Assembly (NCBI GenBank): GCA_030674185.1
Contig: CM060314.1
Location: 20,459,587-20,523,586 of the forward strand
DNA: 64,000 nucleotides
Reading direction: 5' to 3'
From: Monoplex corrugatus
Lineage: Eukaryota > Mollusca > Gastropoda > Littorinimorpha > Ranellidae
A model generated the notes under the pieces. The model ran no database searches, was not told where the DNA came from, and was given only the letters and a program-made list of their open reading frames with translations. Made by a program: the position numbers and the translations under genes. Below are positions 1 through 13,244 of this stretch, piece after piece. Numbering within the stretch: the first letter of the stretch is position 1; every line of letters begins with the position of its first letter.

Positions 1-272
1 TGTTTTGTATAATGATCATTTTCACATGGTGCTAACAAGTCATACTGAACAACGCATCTTAATAAATGTACATGTATGCATTACTCATTTTTTGTAGAGA
101 ATGTTTACCGTAGTGTGATCTGTTTGGACTGTAGTGTTTATAGAGGCGTGGATTTTTGGTGATTGTGGGTTGATCCTTATTAGTTAATGTGGGATGTACT
201 TGTCGAATGAACTACTAGCAGTTTTTGTTTTTCATTGTGTGCGTGTTTCATTAGGAAATTATCCTCTCACAC

Positions 273-274
273 AC

Positions 275-353
<79 letters not shown>

Positions 354-416
354 AAGCATGAATATCCTCATTAGTACGCAAAAGTACACACATAGGCTAC
401 TCGAATAAAAACATCT

Positions 417-476
<60 letters not shown>

Positions 477-506
477 CACACTTTGCTGGCACGTTTAAAC
501 ACGCGG

Positions 507-544
<38 letters not shown>

Positions 545-545
545 A
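273..545. repeat. three CA microsatellites
   Basis: (CA)n tracts at 273-351, 421-476 and 510-545 are separated by unique sequence. Confidence 0.97.
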
Positions 546-868
546 CAAACACACACAAACAAACTGAGTTTACTTTTCTACAAGTCCAGTTTTAATGACC
601 ACAACGACAACATTGACCACAAGTCGACGCTAAAAACCAAGAGGGCTGACCATTCAGCGGAAATCAGACAGACAGCAATGAAAAGACCAGAAATTCATGT
701 GATGCAATTGATACTAATACTACTAATGACGACCGCTGACACAGCTATGACTGCTGATCCTGTACAGAATTGTCATGCTAGTGATTCATACATGCAATAC
801 TACTAAACCCCTTGGCACGAGTCAAAATTAAACACGTCAAAATAGTCATTAACGTGCATAGATCCAAT

Positions 869-893
869 GTACGTGTGTGTGTGTGTGTGTGTG

Positions 894-941
<48 letters not shown>

Positions 942-952
942 TGTGTGTGTTG
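869..952. repeat. GT microsatellite
   Basis: Interrupted (GT)n followed by a short GA-rich stretch. A GACA/GACAGACAG tract lies at 1,095-1,160. Confidence 0.97.
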
Positions 953-1684
953 TGAAAGAGAGAGACAGAGAGATAGAAGAGAGGATAGGGATGGTTGGAA
1001 TGATTTTGGTGACTGTGGTGATGGTAGTGTGTCTGTCCGTGTGTGTTTTTGTTGTCATTGTGGTGATGATGGTGGAACAGGTACGTTTGTAAGAGGGAGA
1101 GAGAGAGAAAAAGAGACAGACAGACAACAGACAGGCAGACTGACAGACAGACAGACAGAGAAAACTGTTGGCCAAAGTTGTATGTGTGCGCAAACTGCAC
1201 GCAAGGCATATACATACATTCTCCAAACTTACTGAAGAAATGGAGCAGAACAGTTAAGTATCCATGAACAGCCAAGTGACTACAAGAAAATCTTGAACAA
1301 TGTCTAGAACACGACAGAATGAGGTTAGCCAACCTCATGAACAATGCAAAAATATCCACCAACGCAATGCTAGTATAATGCGTCTATGAAATCTAAACAA
1401 GTCAAGGCAGGCCTGAAAGACAGAATACTTTTTATCTAGGTAACACCTCTCCATGCTACACTGTTGAAAGAGAAACTACTTTTTTTCTCCTAGAAATATC
1501 TCTTCATGCTACAATGCTAAAAGTTAGACTACTTTAATCTTGCAATACCGACTACAAGGTGACTATGAAAACTAATCCGGTATATCTATGAAAAGATCTA
1601 CTAGTAAATCTAAGCATACTACAAAATCTAGGAATCTACAAATGCTAAACGAAAGTATCTACAACGTAGTCATCATCTCCTCAA

Positions 1685-2475
1685 CAAGTTCGTTTCTCCT
1701 TTCGATCTCTCACCCTATCAAACAGCTTTTTGCAGAAAAGCTGAATTAACATTTTCAATCCCTCACCCTATCCACCAGCTTCTGGCGGGAAAGAAGAATT
1801 AGCCCACTTCACTCCCTCGTCCTACCGTCCAGCTACTGAAAGAAAATGAAAATTAATTCTTTTCACTTCCTCAACCTATCCACCAGTTTTCGCCAGGAAA
1901 AGAGATTAACCTTTTCCACTCCCTCATCCTATCCACCAGTTTGCCTGCAGGAAAGGAGAATTAACCCTTTTCACTCTCTCAACCAATTCATCAACTACTG
2001 GCTGGGAAGGAGAATTAACCCTTTGCACTCCATCATGTCATCCACCAGCTTCTGGAAGGAAAGGAAAATTAACCTTTTTCACTCCCTCATCCTATTCACC
2101 TGTTTCTGACAGAAAAGGAGACTTAACCCTTTTCATTCCCTCATCCTATCCACCAGCTGTCTTCAGGAAAGGTCAAATTAATCTCCCCACCTACCAAACC
2201 TGTCCACCAGGTTCTTGCAGGAAAAGAAGAAATAATCAGTTCATTCCCTCACTCTATCAACCAGCTTCCTGCAGTAGAACTAAGCCCTTTTATACCCCCA
2301 TCTCCTTGCAGGAAAGAACTAATCTTTTCATTCCTCCACCCTTTCCACCAGCTTCTTGCAGAAAAAAGACGATTAACCCTTTCACTCCCTCACCTCATTC
2401 CCATTCCCTCAACCTATGCATCATCTTCCTGCAGGATGCTGATAGATAGGGCTAGGGAGTGAAAGAGTTAATTCT
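1685..2475. repeat. ~63-bp tandem array built from MITE half-units
   Basis: About a dozen units repeat a pattern like TTAACCCTTTTCACTCCCTC, ATCCTATCCACCAGCTTC and TGCAGGAAAGGAGA. Each unit equals one arm of the inner palindrome of the TTAACCC elements found elsewhere in the window. The last unit (about 2,401-2,470) carries both arms. Divergence between units is high (by eye 10-20%). Confidence 0.85.
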
Positions 2476-2998
2476 CCTGTTCCTCCTCAACCACAACCCA
2501 CCCTCCTTTTCAAAAACTTCCACGAAAAGCCAGTCAGTCCCATACCTTCAAGTCAGTACAGCCTTAAGTCAGTGCTTTCCATAAAAGGCTTCGTTCACAT
2601 GATTTACATATTCCAACGACCTCTTCACGTTGCTACGTCTGGAACTGGACAGATCATCTAGGCAAACACGTATCAATTTTATTTTATACAAAATATAACA
2701 AACAAGAGATAAGCTATACAACAAATTTATCTTTTTTCATGAGCCACATTCCAAACATGGCTGACATGCCATGATTACGTTATTTCTCACTTGTATGGTC
2801 ATGACACAATCCAACCGGTAAAGCCATATAAACATGTCTCCCTTTCTCTTGAGACAAAACAGGAAAAAAAAACACCGATTAAAACCATTCTTATAAAAGA
2901 TTTCACTGTCCTGAAATTATAATTATGTATGAGAGAATGAGACACTGCTTTCAATAAAGACCCGCACACGTATAACTGAAATATCCTAAACAACGGTC

Positions 2999-3001
<3 letters not shown>

Positions 3002-3059
<58 letters not shown>

Positions 3060-3085
3060 CTCTCTCTCTCTCTGTGTCTCTCTCT

Positions 3086-3149
<64 letters not shown>
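3002..3149. repeat. compound AC-CT-AC microsatellite
   Basis: (AC)n, (CT)n and (AC)n follow each other with a short GCGCGC junction. Confidence 0.97.
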
Positions 3150-3151
<2 letters not shown>

Positions 3152-3509
3152 TCAAGAAAGATAAAAGGAAAAAATGCATAGCTTCAAAAATTCATTGCTC
3201 TTACTACAGTATACTACATCCTAACGACACGTACACTAAAAATAACTGACAAATTAATGCTACAGAAAACGTCTATGATTACCTAAATTGGGGAAAACTG
3301 TAAACTCATTTATTCTCTCTTTTACATTCCTACTGATGTTGATAATGACACGACATGGTGAAATCACTATCTGTTTATCCATTCATCAGAACCAGTGTGT
3401 GTCTTGTGGGTTCTGATGACAATTAAATAAATAAATCCGAGTCTCCCACTGATAAAATAATCCACTTCTTTTCATGGCTTGGTTTTACAGTTATATATAA
3501 ACATTATGC

Positions 3510-4030
3510 TCATACTTGTGTTATGGCCTGTAACAACTCGGTAAGATATTTGTCTTTGTATTTACAGGCCGCAGGTCAATCTGAACTACTCCCTTCTTTT
3601 CTCTGTTTGAAAAAAAAGAGTACATAAAAATAATACAACTGGTAGTCATTTGGTCCCCTTCTTACCCACTGGACGAGGCGGCAGGGAAGTTTTTAGTCCC
3701 GTTTTTATTATCCATTGTTTGGTGTTTGTGATCTGTTTGTGACCGTGCGTTCGCGCTTGACAAAGGCTAGTTGGCCGAAAATTTGCGCTTGTTTTGTTTT
3801 GTTTGGTTGGATATGCGCTTATATTGGTTTTCTTGTTCTTCTGGTTCCTGTTTGCTTGGGCGCGGGCAGTCACACTTGTTTTTTTATCTGGTAGTCAAGG
3901 CTCATATTCCGTCTTGTGGCCTGTAACAATTCGACATAAGACATTTGCCTTCGTACTTAGAAGCCATAGGTCAATCTGAACCATTCCCTCCTTTTCTCTG
4001 TTTAAAAAGAGTACATAAAAATAATATGAC
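3510..4030. repeat. direct duplication of ~130 bp, copies 390 bp apart
   Basis: 3,510-3,648 and 3,901-4,030 share TGGCCTGTAACAA, AGGTCAATCTGAAC, TTTTCTCTGTTT and AGAGTACATAAAAATAATA. The 250 bp between them (TAGTCATTTGGTCCCCTTCT onward) is single copy here, and TGGTAGTCA occurs at both its ends. Neither side encodes a recognised protein. Confidence 0.75.
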
Positions 4031-5840
4031 TGATAATAAAGGGACGACAAATGTAGTGTCAGGCTCACCATGGCAAGGTACAAATGTAAGTCCCCTTTAA
4101 TAAGGCCAGCTATATAATACCTGGCAATGGATATTAAAACGAAAGAAAAAAAATGCTCGTCACATCATCCTTAGGTTGTAGGGCAGTGACGTGATAGAGA
4201 CCTCAAGTTTCTTAGGGGCCAACAGTATGAGATGGTGTCCACTTCCTCTCACTTACTGCTTCATCTTCTCGTACTCTGAAGAGGGACAGATGCCCATTCA
4301 GAGCTGTGGGCTAGACGCTGCTGGCACAAAGACTTTTCTACAGATAGCATCAAACTCGTGCAGTCTGATAGGAGTGCAGGAAGATCTACTTCTTCGCTAA
4401 CCAGACCTCATGTTTTGGGCCCTTTAAGGAAAATAACATAAACATGCGATTGACAATAATTACGATGTGTAACAAACGTTTCCTGAATGATACACACAGC
4501 CATGTTAAGACTGTCACTCCAATAATGTTAACAACAGTGAGGAATTGTTTTACCTTCAGAGTCCACACTGTTAGGGGCAAGCGGGTGGTTAGCACAAAGA
4601 ACAAAACGACTGGGAGATTGTTGTGTTTGATGACAAAATCCATCAGGCTTGTTCAAATCATTGCAGGATTTATTTCCGCCCGAACCGGATCCTAACAAAG
4701 ACAGAGCATGCTACAAAATGATTAAGAACTCGGACCCCACAGTCAAGTCTCATCCACTTCACAGATGCTTCTTCAAGGATATTGCTAAAACTTTCTGACG
4801 AACACCGCAGGTGTCTATCTCTGAGGCCTGGCTGATGCTGGAATATACTATGAAAGGAAACGTGGAGCACAGTCCTGCCACGGACGCTCACTCTACAGTG
4901 GAATTCCATGGCAGCATCTCTGTTATCCCTGTCGTCAAATATAAACAGAGCATTGTCAAACACCATCCCTCACTGAGTAGCCACTACAGAGATGAAAAAG
5001 ATGAGACAGCACAAAAAAAATCTATATACAAAGATGTTACCTGTCATTGTTACAATACAGACACGTTCCTCTCAAGGTGTGTAGGTGAGACATAGGTACA
5101 TGTGAATGACACATGGGCTAATAACGTGTCCTTCCAGGTGTGTGCATAGAACGAGAGGTACACGTGTATTGCTATAGTTGACGGTCAATGGCTAGGCTTC
5201 TCAACCCATGGATACATATACAAAACATATAGACAAATACGACAAACGATGATGTAAAATGCCTTTTGTACAATAACCTGACAAGCCATGTAAAACATCG
5301 TCTACTGTGGTCACAAGACTGATAAACATACCACTATGTACAGCAACAAATGTCTCTTCAAAACATCATTTACCTGTTACGAAAGGTAAGCAAACAAACT
5401 GACGACTATTATTACACAGAACAAGGTATAATCTCTCTCCTCTCTCACTCACTGTCCAAAATGTCACTGGCACGCAGGCCAGCAACGAAAATCCACCATG
5501 CCTGTCTGTTCTGGGTTTGCTTCTGTATCGTACCCCAGGTACGCTTCAGGCACCTTGAGATCTTCAAATCTCCGCGAGGGTCAAAATCAGCCAAATCCTA
5601 CACATGTGTAGTTCCTTACAGTTTCTCCTCTACTGATCTGAGTCAATGACAATAGTGTATACATGAAACGAACGCCACAGCAGATTCAAAAAGAGATGCA
5701 AACAGTTCCACCAGACAAGGCTGTGACTTATATGTACACTGACACAATGAACACAGCCACCACCAAATGTGGATCCTTCATTCGTTCCCATCTTAATGAC
5801 ATCCTATGAAAAGATGATCAAATCCACGCTCATCAAAATG
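3650..5840. other. no gene recognised
   Basis: Apart from the duplication ending at 4,030 and the SINE-like copy at 4,185-4,350, this is unique-looking AT-rich sequence. Open frames up to about 100 codons exist on both strands (e.g. 4,670-4,966) but show no domain, codon bias or splice pattern that I can support. Confidence 0.6.
4185..4350 (+). mobile_element. SINE-like repeat, family with GTGGTAGAGAC body
   Basis: The segment shares its order of motifs with 17,065-17,305 and, inverted, with 57,955-58,085: GTGATAGAGACCTCAAGTTT, CCAACAGTATGAGATGGTG, TCACTTACTGCTTCATC. No tRNA head is clear in this copy. Confidence 0.55.
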
Positions 5841-6712
5841 ACACGCATAGACAGAAAAAGGCTGAAGATGACATGACACATACATAGACAGAAAAAGGCT
5901 AAAGATGACATGACACATACATAGACAGAAAAAGGCTAAAGATGACATGACACATACATAGACAGAAAAAGGCTAAAGATGACATGACACATACATAGAC
6001 AGAAAAAGGCTAAAGATGACATGACACACGCATAGACAGAAAAAGACTAAAGATGACATGACACATATAGACAGAAAAAGACTGAAGATGACATGACACA
6101 CGCATAGACAGAAAAAGGCTAAAGATGACATGACACACATAGACAGAAAAAGGCTGAAGATGACATGACACATACATAGACAGAAAAAGACTAAAGATGA
6201 CATGACACATACATAGACAGAAAAAGACTGAAGATGACATGACACATACATAGACAGAAAAAGGCTAAAGATGACATGACACACGCATAGACAGAAAAAG
6301 GCTGAAGATGACATGACACATACATAGACAGAAAAAGGCTAAAGATGACATGACACACATAGACAGAAAAAGACTGAAGATGACATGACACATACATAGA
6401 CAGAAAAAGGCTAAAGATGACATGACACATATAGACAGAAAAAGGCTGAAGATGACATGACACATATAGACAGAAAAAGGCTGAAGATGACATGACACAC
6501 GCATAGACAGAAAAAGGCTGAAGATGACATGACACACGCATAGACAGAAAAAGACTGAAGATGACATGACACACGCATAGACAGAAAAAGGCTGAAGATG
6601 ACATGACACATATAGACAGAAAAAGGCTGAAGATGACATGACACACGCATAGACAGAAAAAGACTGAAGATGACATGACACACGCATAGACAGAAAAAGG
6701 CTAAAGATGAAA
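5840..6712. repeat. 37-bp tandem array, ~24 units
   Basis: The unit is GATGACATGACACATACATA followed by GACAGAAAAAGGCTAAA. Variants of 33-37 bp alternate CATACATAG, CACGCATAG and CATATAG, and GGCTAA with GACTGA. The array opens fake reading frames on the minus strand (FFCLCVCHVIFSLFLSM). Confidence 0.95.
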
Positions 6713-7238
6713 GCACTCTAAGCATACAGTCGCACCATCTGAACGACGTAACAACATCCCACACATAAACCGACAGGTATTGCACTTACATATTCACAGA
6801 GAAATCACACCTGAAGCCTGGCATCCCATAATGTCCCTATTGCACTGTCAAAGATCACAGCGTTCACAAACTCTGCTTTCTGTCATTCCAGCTTGATGTA
6901 AAACCACTCCGGGCATTCTAAACTGCAGCTTTGTGTACAAATATAAAACTAGACAGGGCATTTCTTTACTGTGGCGTTTTGCTCCAAATGAAATCGAGGG
7001 AGATGGGGTGGAATTTCTTAATTGCAGCGTTCTACTCAGTTGCCTGACCATCTTAATTACCAGATTTGCTTTTGCCTGACTTTTCCACATTACTGACAGT
7101 CAAGGGCAAAGCTATCGTGCAGATATATATATCTACACATACCTATCTCTCGCTGACAGATTTGTGCCAAGTGGGTCTCGCTCCTTGTTTAACAAATCTG
7201 TCAGTCGCATATGGATGCTTAGCAGGTGAGCCTGGAAT

Positions 7239-7291
<53 letters not shown>

Positions 7292-7357
7292 GTGTGGTGT
7301 TGTGTGTGTGTATGTGTGTGTGTATGTGTGGTGTGTGGTGTGAATATTTATATGTGT

Positions 7358-7388
<31 letters not shown>

Positions 7389-7464
7389 CATGTGCGTGTG
7401 TATATGTGTGCGTGTGTATGTATGTGTGTATGTGTGTGAGTGCGTGTGTGTGCTTTGTGTGTGT

Positions 7465-7541
<77 letters not shown>

Positions 7542-9180
7542 GAATTTTGTTCTTATATGTTTTGAAACCGTAGTCGGTACTGTTGAGCAGTTGTGTTGCA
7601 TTCAACGTTTCTTTTCAAAATAAATACTTTGAACTGACCTGAACTGAACTGAACTGAAACGACCGCTCGTTCGGTGTCATTTCAACTGCGGCAATGAAGC
7701 TAATGGTTTCTTTCTGCAAGTGTCACAAACGTCACAGAACGCTGCAGAACGTCACAGCCAAGAAACGTGATGCAAACCCAGAAGATAAAATGAGAGGTGA
7801 TGGCCGCAGAAATGAGACAGGAAAGGGTGTATAAGAAATCAGAAGGGGAATTAGAAAGAAGAGACAGGAGAAAAGTTGTTTTCCTCCTCCTCCTCCCCCC
7901 CCCCCCCCAAAGAAAAAAGAAAAAAAATGAGACAACACCTGCAAAGCCCTATATGCACTCTGCATAGCTCTATGTGCAGTCTGCACAGCTCTATGTGCAG
8001 TCAGCATATACTTATCTACTGTGTTGGTCCTGATAGATATGGCAAGACCAGACCCTGTCACAAAACTCACTTCCGTACTCTGTGGACACGTCTATCGTAT
8101 ACACACACACATACATGTATATCTCTAACGCTTGTAACAGGCATCTCCCTTTCCTGACTGAAAACACAGCTGACACATCTATCAAGCCACATGGTCAACA
8201 GCGCCCTGAATCCAACTTGTCATGTTTTTCACAGTAATACCTCATTGCAACGACATCGCCATGACAAATTCACAATGAATTACGTAACCAAATACTACAG
8301 AAACCAATTTTAGGAAAATGAAAATAATCTGGAATTTTTTCACAGGCCTGGTTCTAGTTCATGAGACTGAAGTAACATCCTTTCTTTCTAATCGCTGGCA
8401 GCAAGTACAGGCAAATGACGAACACTGTCACTTTCTACTACTAATTGTTCACGGATAAGGCGGACCATGATGACAATAACCATGATAAAACATTCACTCT
8501 GATGGATGCCATGCCTGATATTCTCCTGTTTACCAACCCATGTCAGCATGCTGGACAACTGAGTGTCCACACACGATCACAAATGAATAACTTGAATATT
8601 CATCATACTGTTACTTTATGAGTCAGAAATTGGCAAATTCAGAATAATCAAAATTCACATCTCAGGATTGTATACCCATCAAATGCTGCTGAGAGACAAT
8701 AAATACACCAATCACCATTCCCTGACGCCAGGCTGACACCAGTAACAGGTCCACTGAATAAAGTCAAACACACGAGAACTGCAGGATGGTTTCGCCATAC
8801 TATTGGACTCCATTCTGGAGCGTCTTCATACCTCTCATGACTGTCATCTTGCACAGCACGACACACCAGTCAATCTTCACACACTGCCCCTTCCATCTGA
8901 CTCACATTTGTAAAAGCCCAACCATAACATTTCAAAACATGTTTGCAGAAATACATCCACATGTGTGATCACTGACAACAAAGACCCTCGGAATTCACAC
9001 AAAATATTAAAACAGATGTTTCATCAAAATAAAATCAAGCCACGAAACTAAGACTTGTCAATGACGTAAACTGGAGTACACCATAAAGCATGCATACCTG
9101 TACAGTAGAAAGACAATGTCCTTCACCAAATGCAAAGGCAGAATATACAATAGTGAACAAAAGTTCTGCAAAGATAAAAT
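6713..9180. other. no gene recognised; GT tract inside
   Basis: It contains the GT microsatellite, a C15 run near 7,898 and short repeats such as CTATGTGCAGTCTGCACAGC around 7,960-8,005. No coding signal is seen. Confidence 0.6.
7242..7538. repeat. long interrupted GT microsatellite
   Basis: About 300 bp of (GT)n with TATG and GGTG interruptions; the last 80 bp are pure. Confidence 0.97.
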
Positions 9181-9432
9181 ACTTGATAACAGATCTATAA
9201 ACAGATCTGTGTCTTCCCATTTGTCATGCAAATTAAATACGATACTTAATAACAAATCTATAAACAGAGTTGTATCTTCCTATTTGTCATACAAATTAAA
9301 TACGATAGTTAATAACATATTATAAACAGATTTGTATCTTCCTATTTATTATACAAATTAAACACGATACTTAATAAGAAATCTATAAACATATCTGTCT
9401 TCCCATTTGTTATACAAATTAAAAACGTCTCC
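9180..9432. repeat. ~62-bp tandem repeat, four units
   Basis: The unit pattern is ACTTAATAACAAATCTATAA then ACAGATTTGTATCTTCCTA and TTTGTTATACAAATTAAA. Substitutions are frequent. Confidence 0.85.
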
Positions 9433-9662
9433 TCTTTTCTGCTGGTTGCTCCTTATACTCCTCTCTAGCACAGAAGAAAACGAAAGAACAAAGTCTGACA
9501 CATCGAGTTCCTCTGTGTGATGAATTCATTTGCTTTGTTGTGTATTTCACATATGGCTATAGTATTATCACAATAATTTACTTTCGGTATAACAAAAGGT
9601 ATGTAGTTAACTTGGTGGATCTTTTCTTGTATTGTTAATAAAAAGTACTTCGCTCTATTTCA

Positions 9663-10025
9663 CAGCCATCTTCGGCTTTGGGCCTTGTACATGTTATCGC
9701 TTTATCACAGAGCCGTTTCCAGGTTTGGGCCTTCTGTGAGCTTTTTCCTATCACCGAACGTTTCTCAGGTTTGGGCCTTCTGTATGTTTTCTCCTACCAC
9801 CGAGCATTTCTCAGGTTTGGGCCTTTTGTAAGTTTTCTCATATTACCGACCTTTTCTCAGGTTTGGGCCTTCTGTGCAGGTTTGGGCCTCCTGTGAGTTT
9901 ATTCCTATCATCGACCGTTTCTAAAGTTTAGGCCTTCTGTAAATTCCTCTTTATCACAGAGCCTTTTCCAGGTTTGGGACTTCTGTAAGTTGCCATTCTA
10001 TCACAGAGTTTCCAGGTTTGGGTTC
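9663..10025. repeat. ~44-bp tandem repeat, about eight units
   Basis: The unit pattern is TTTCTCAGGTTTGGGCCTTC then TGTAAGTTTTTCCTATCACC. It is irregular in length, with one truncated unit near 9,875. Confidence 0.85.
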
Positions 10026-11924
10026 AGTCAAACCACCTTCTTCAAGAGTGTTTCTTCATCACTGCTTTGGCCATCTCTTGCTAAAGAAAACTGTGTCATA
10101 CTGATGGAAGCTCGATTCAGCAAAGCAAGGACAGACAATGCTAGAGTACCTAAAAGAATTCCTGGTTTCAGGCATCTTAATGTCGATGTGACCCTGAAAA
10201 TACTGAAACCGTGACACAATGTCCAAAGATATTGAAAACAAGACAGTGTTTTTCTGAAAATGGCATATTCATTCGCAACTTGCATACTGTGTAATCGTAG
10301 TGATCTTAGTCAAGACACCACGTCCATGGATAAATCAACTGATTGTGCTGTTGAGATAATGGCACCTTTGTGAGCTATTTGCACACTGTGTACATGTACT
10401 ATTAAACACTGCCCATTGAAATAATCAATACGACTCAAACAATCACGATGATATGGCTTGACCTGACAGAGCATACTGTCTCCATTGCCAGGAACATAAA
10501 CTGACACTCTGTCAGACACCATCACTCTGGAACAGCAGCTTTGAGACAACAAAAAGGATTTCATAAAAACCAACAAATCATTCATGGTCGAAAGCAACAA
10601 CAACAACAAAAAAAACCTAAAAGATGATCCATAACGACTGTTCAATAAAGAATTTCTGGGAATGTGGGGTGTGGGTGATTGTATTTGCCAATATGTACAC
10701 ATGTTTTATGTCAGAGTGCATGATATACAGATATGGCAGTTTGCTGTTATCATAATGTTATTGTAATATATAGCAGTCCTCCATTTGAAAATGACCAAAA
10801 AGAAGGTAAGACCTGTTCAGAATGTGGCCATTTTACCGCACACCAACAAAACGTAAATCCTTTCTTTTTCTTACCTAAGAGATCTACTTAATGTATTACA
10901 TGCACAACACAGAGGATTTCTTTCTTTCTTTCTTCCTAAACGTGAAGTGTTAAGTCAGATACAGTTTTGTGACTATATTTAGGACGATTATCCACAGATA
11001 TGCCTCATCTGAAAAATACTTTAACGTTTAAAACATCTTTTAAAATCTATATTTGTAAAAATGTTAATCAATAATAATTACAACTACTCCATCAAATTCT
11101 TGTATTCCATGTGAACAAATGTACAGATGTAAAGAAGACAGCATTGTGTACATAACGTAAATAATACAGCATCGCGGACATATCATCAGAAATGTAAACT
11201 GCAGTTCATTATAAATGGATTACATTTACATTGTGAAAATTACAAATAAATTTTCATTGTGAAAATTGCAAACAAATTTTAACCATGCGGTAAATATTAT
11301 AAACAAACACACACAAACAGAAATGTCTACATGTAGTACATCCTCATTAGTGGTTCTATTTCTTCTCCAAGTCGTCAACGCTCAATGCTGTGAATAATGA
11401 CATGTTTGTGCACTGCATGTGAACCAACAAGAAAAAAATGGTAATGGAGAGAAAACAAGCCTTCACAAAAATAAAAAAACTTTTTTTTTCAGATCCCAAA
11501 TATCATTTAGCTCAAACTGACAGTGAGTTCCATCATCTACTAGACAATAATCAAATGCATGAAGGAAGAAAATGTGACTCGCATAATAAATTAAGACATC
11601 TATATACAACCTATACATGAACAAAACAAAAGTTCCCTCAATATCATAAGAACAGAGCATACATGTATGAATCATTCAAAAACATCAAACTCGATGCATA
11701 TTCCAACACATCAAAACCATGCAAGATGATGTCAACAGCTATTGTTGATTCGTGAGTAACATACAAGTAATACTTCCGTTTACAGATCTACTAAAAAACC
11801 TTGGAAGTTGAATTTATATTTCAACATCAAAATAAATCATTCAGAAAATCAAATCATATCAGCCAAGTGATCCAAGAGCTGTGTGCTTTTAGCAATTCAT
11901 ATCCAATTTCAAATGCATGGCATG
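10026..11924. other. no gene recognised
   Basis: AT-rich. The stretch 10,170-10,235 and the stretch 14,865-14,925 share a CAGGCA...AATGT/CAATGTGACC...TTGTCC-like pattern, hinting at an old dispersed element. Nothing else is seen. Confidence 0.5.
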
Positions 11925-12375
11925 GTTATGACAGTGTATTAAAAACTAAACCATTCTCACCAAACTGGTCTGTCCAAATGCTTCTTGACATGGTTATGAC
12001 AGAATGTGTTTAAAACTACCAACCTCAACAAGCTAGTGTGTCCAAATGCTCGCCATCGATATAATAGAATGTGTTTATCATTCTCAATCTGACCAAATGC
12101 TTGACATCGATATAATAGAATGTGTTTATCATTCTCAATCTGTCCAAATGCTTGACATCGATATAATAGAATGTGTTATCATTCTCAATTTTCCAAATGC
12201 TGACATCGATAAATAAATGTGTTTATCATTCTCAATCTGTCCAAATGCTTGACATCGATATAATAGAATGTGTTTCTCATCCTCAACCTGTCCAAACGCT
12301 TGACATGGATATAATAGAATGTGTTTATCATTCTCAACATGCTTGTCTGTTCAAGTGCCTGACATGGAAATGATA
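11925..12375. repeat. ~51-bp tandem repeat, about eight units
   Basis: The unit is TGTCCAAATGCTTGACATCG then ATATAATAGAATGTGTTTAT and CATTCTCAATC. Edge units are diverged. A relic of the same unit appears near 13,195-13,245. Confidence 0.85.
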
Positions 12376-12986
12376 AGAATGTTTATTAACTCACTTTTAT
12401 GCCAGGAGTTTTCCCTCTTGTTATACCTGTTTATCAGGTATTTGGGCAAAATAAGAAAAAATGTTCAAAATACAAATAAAAAGCCAGTTGTTTGAAATTG
12501 GGTGTTTTACTTGTCGACCTAACGTTCTGTGACTCTGCAGAAAATCATGTTATGTACTGAACTAGTTCTTACGTGGTGTGATATCAATGCTGAAGGGCTT
12601 TTTTTCTGAAGATTCTTTTTCCCTTTTCGGAAAAACAAAATGCATTGCACGGCACACAATCAGGTCCATCGGATCCATTATTATCGCTGTTAACATTTGA
12701 CCCCTCAGTTCTATCCATTTCAATTGCATCATAAATGCTGAGCAACAATTAGCCTTGCCTGTGAAGTACGCAAGCTCTCACACATCGCTATTTTCGTTTC
12801 GTTAACAAATGAAGCCAAGCACGACAGAGTACGCACACAGCCAGGCAGTCATACCCCAATAGGCTATCAATAACCGTGCACATCATCAATAAACAATTTT
12901 TCAAACGATCCGCAGATATGGACACCAATAGGCTGAGTTGTTGATGCCGATGTCCGTATGTATGGATATCATCATCAAGTGAGTTT

Positions 12987-13174
12987 ACCCTTCGACTCCC
13001 ACACCCTATCCACCAACAACAAAAACATAACCTTTTCCCTCCCTCACCTTATCCACCATCTTCTTGCAGGAAGCTGGTGGATAGGGTGAGGAAGTCAGGG
13101 GTTACGTTTTTGCTTTGCTAGCATGTTTGACAATGCAGGATGCTAGTGGACAGGGTGTGGAAGTCAAAGGCTTA
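12987..13174 (+). mobile_element. nested palindromic MITE (TTAACCC family)
   Basis: The left end reads ACCCTTCGACTCCCACACCC and the right end GGGTGTGGAAGTCAAAGG. An inner palindrome (CTTGCAGGAAGCTGGTGGAT at its centre) is followed by TTTTTGCTTTGCTAGCATG, giving the plus orientation. The left TTAA is degraded. Confidence 0.75.
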
Positions 13175-13244
13175 AAAATCACCAATCTTATCCAGCTGGC
13201 TTGTCTAAATGCTTGCAATGGTTATGATAAGAGAATGGATTAAA

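Noticed and set aside
5973..6785. Overlapping minus-strand frames (FSVYVCHVIFSLFLSM)
   Set aside because: Translation of the 37-bp array; several frames are open at once, no start context and no domain.
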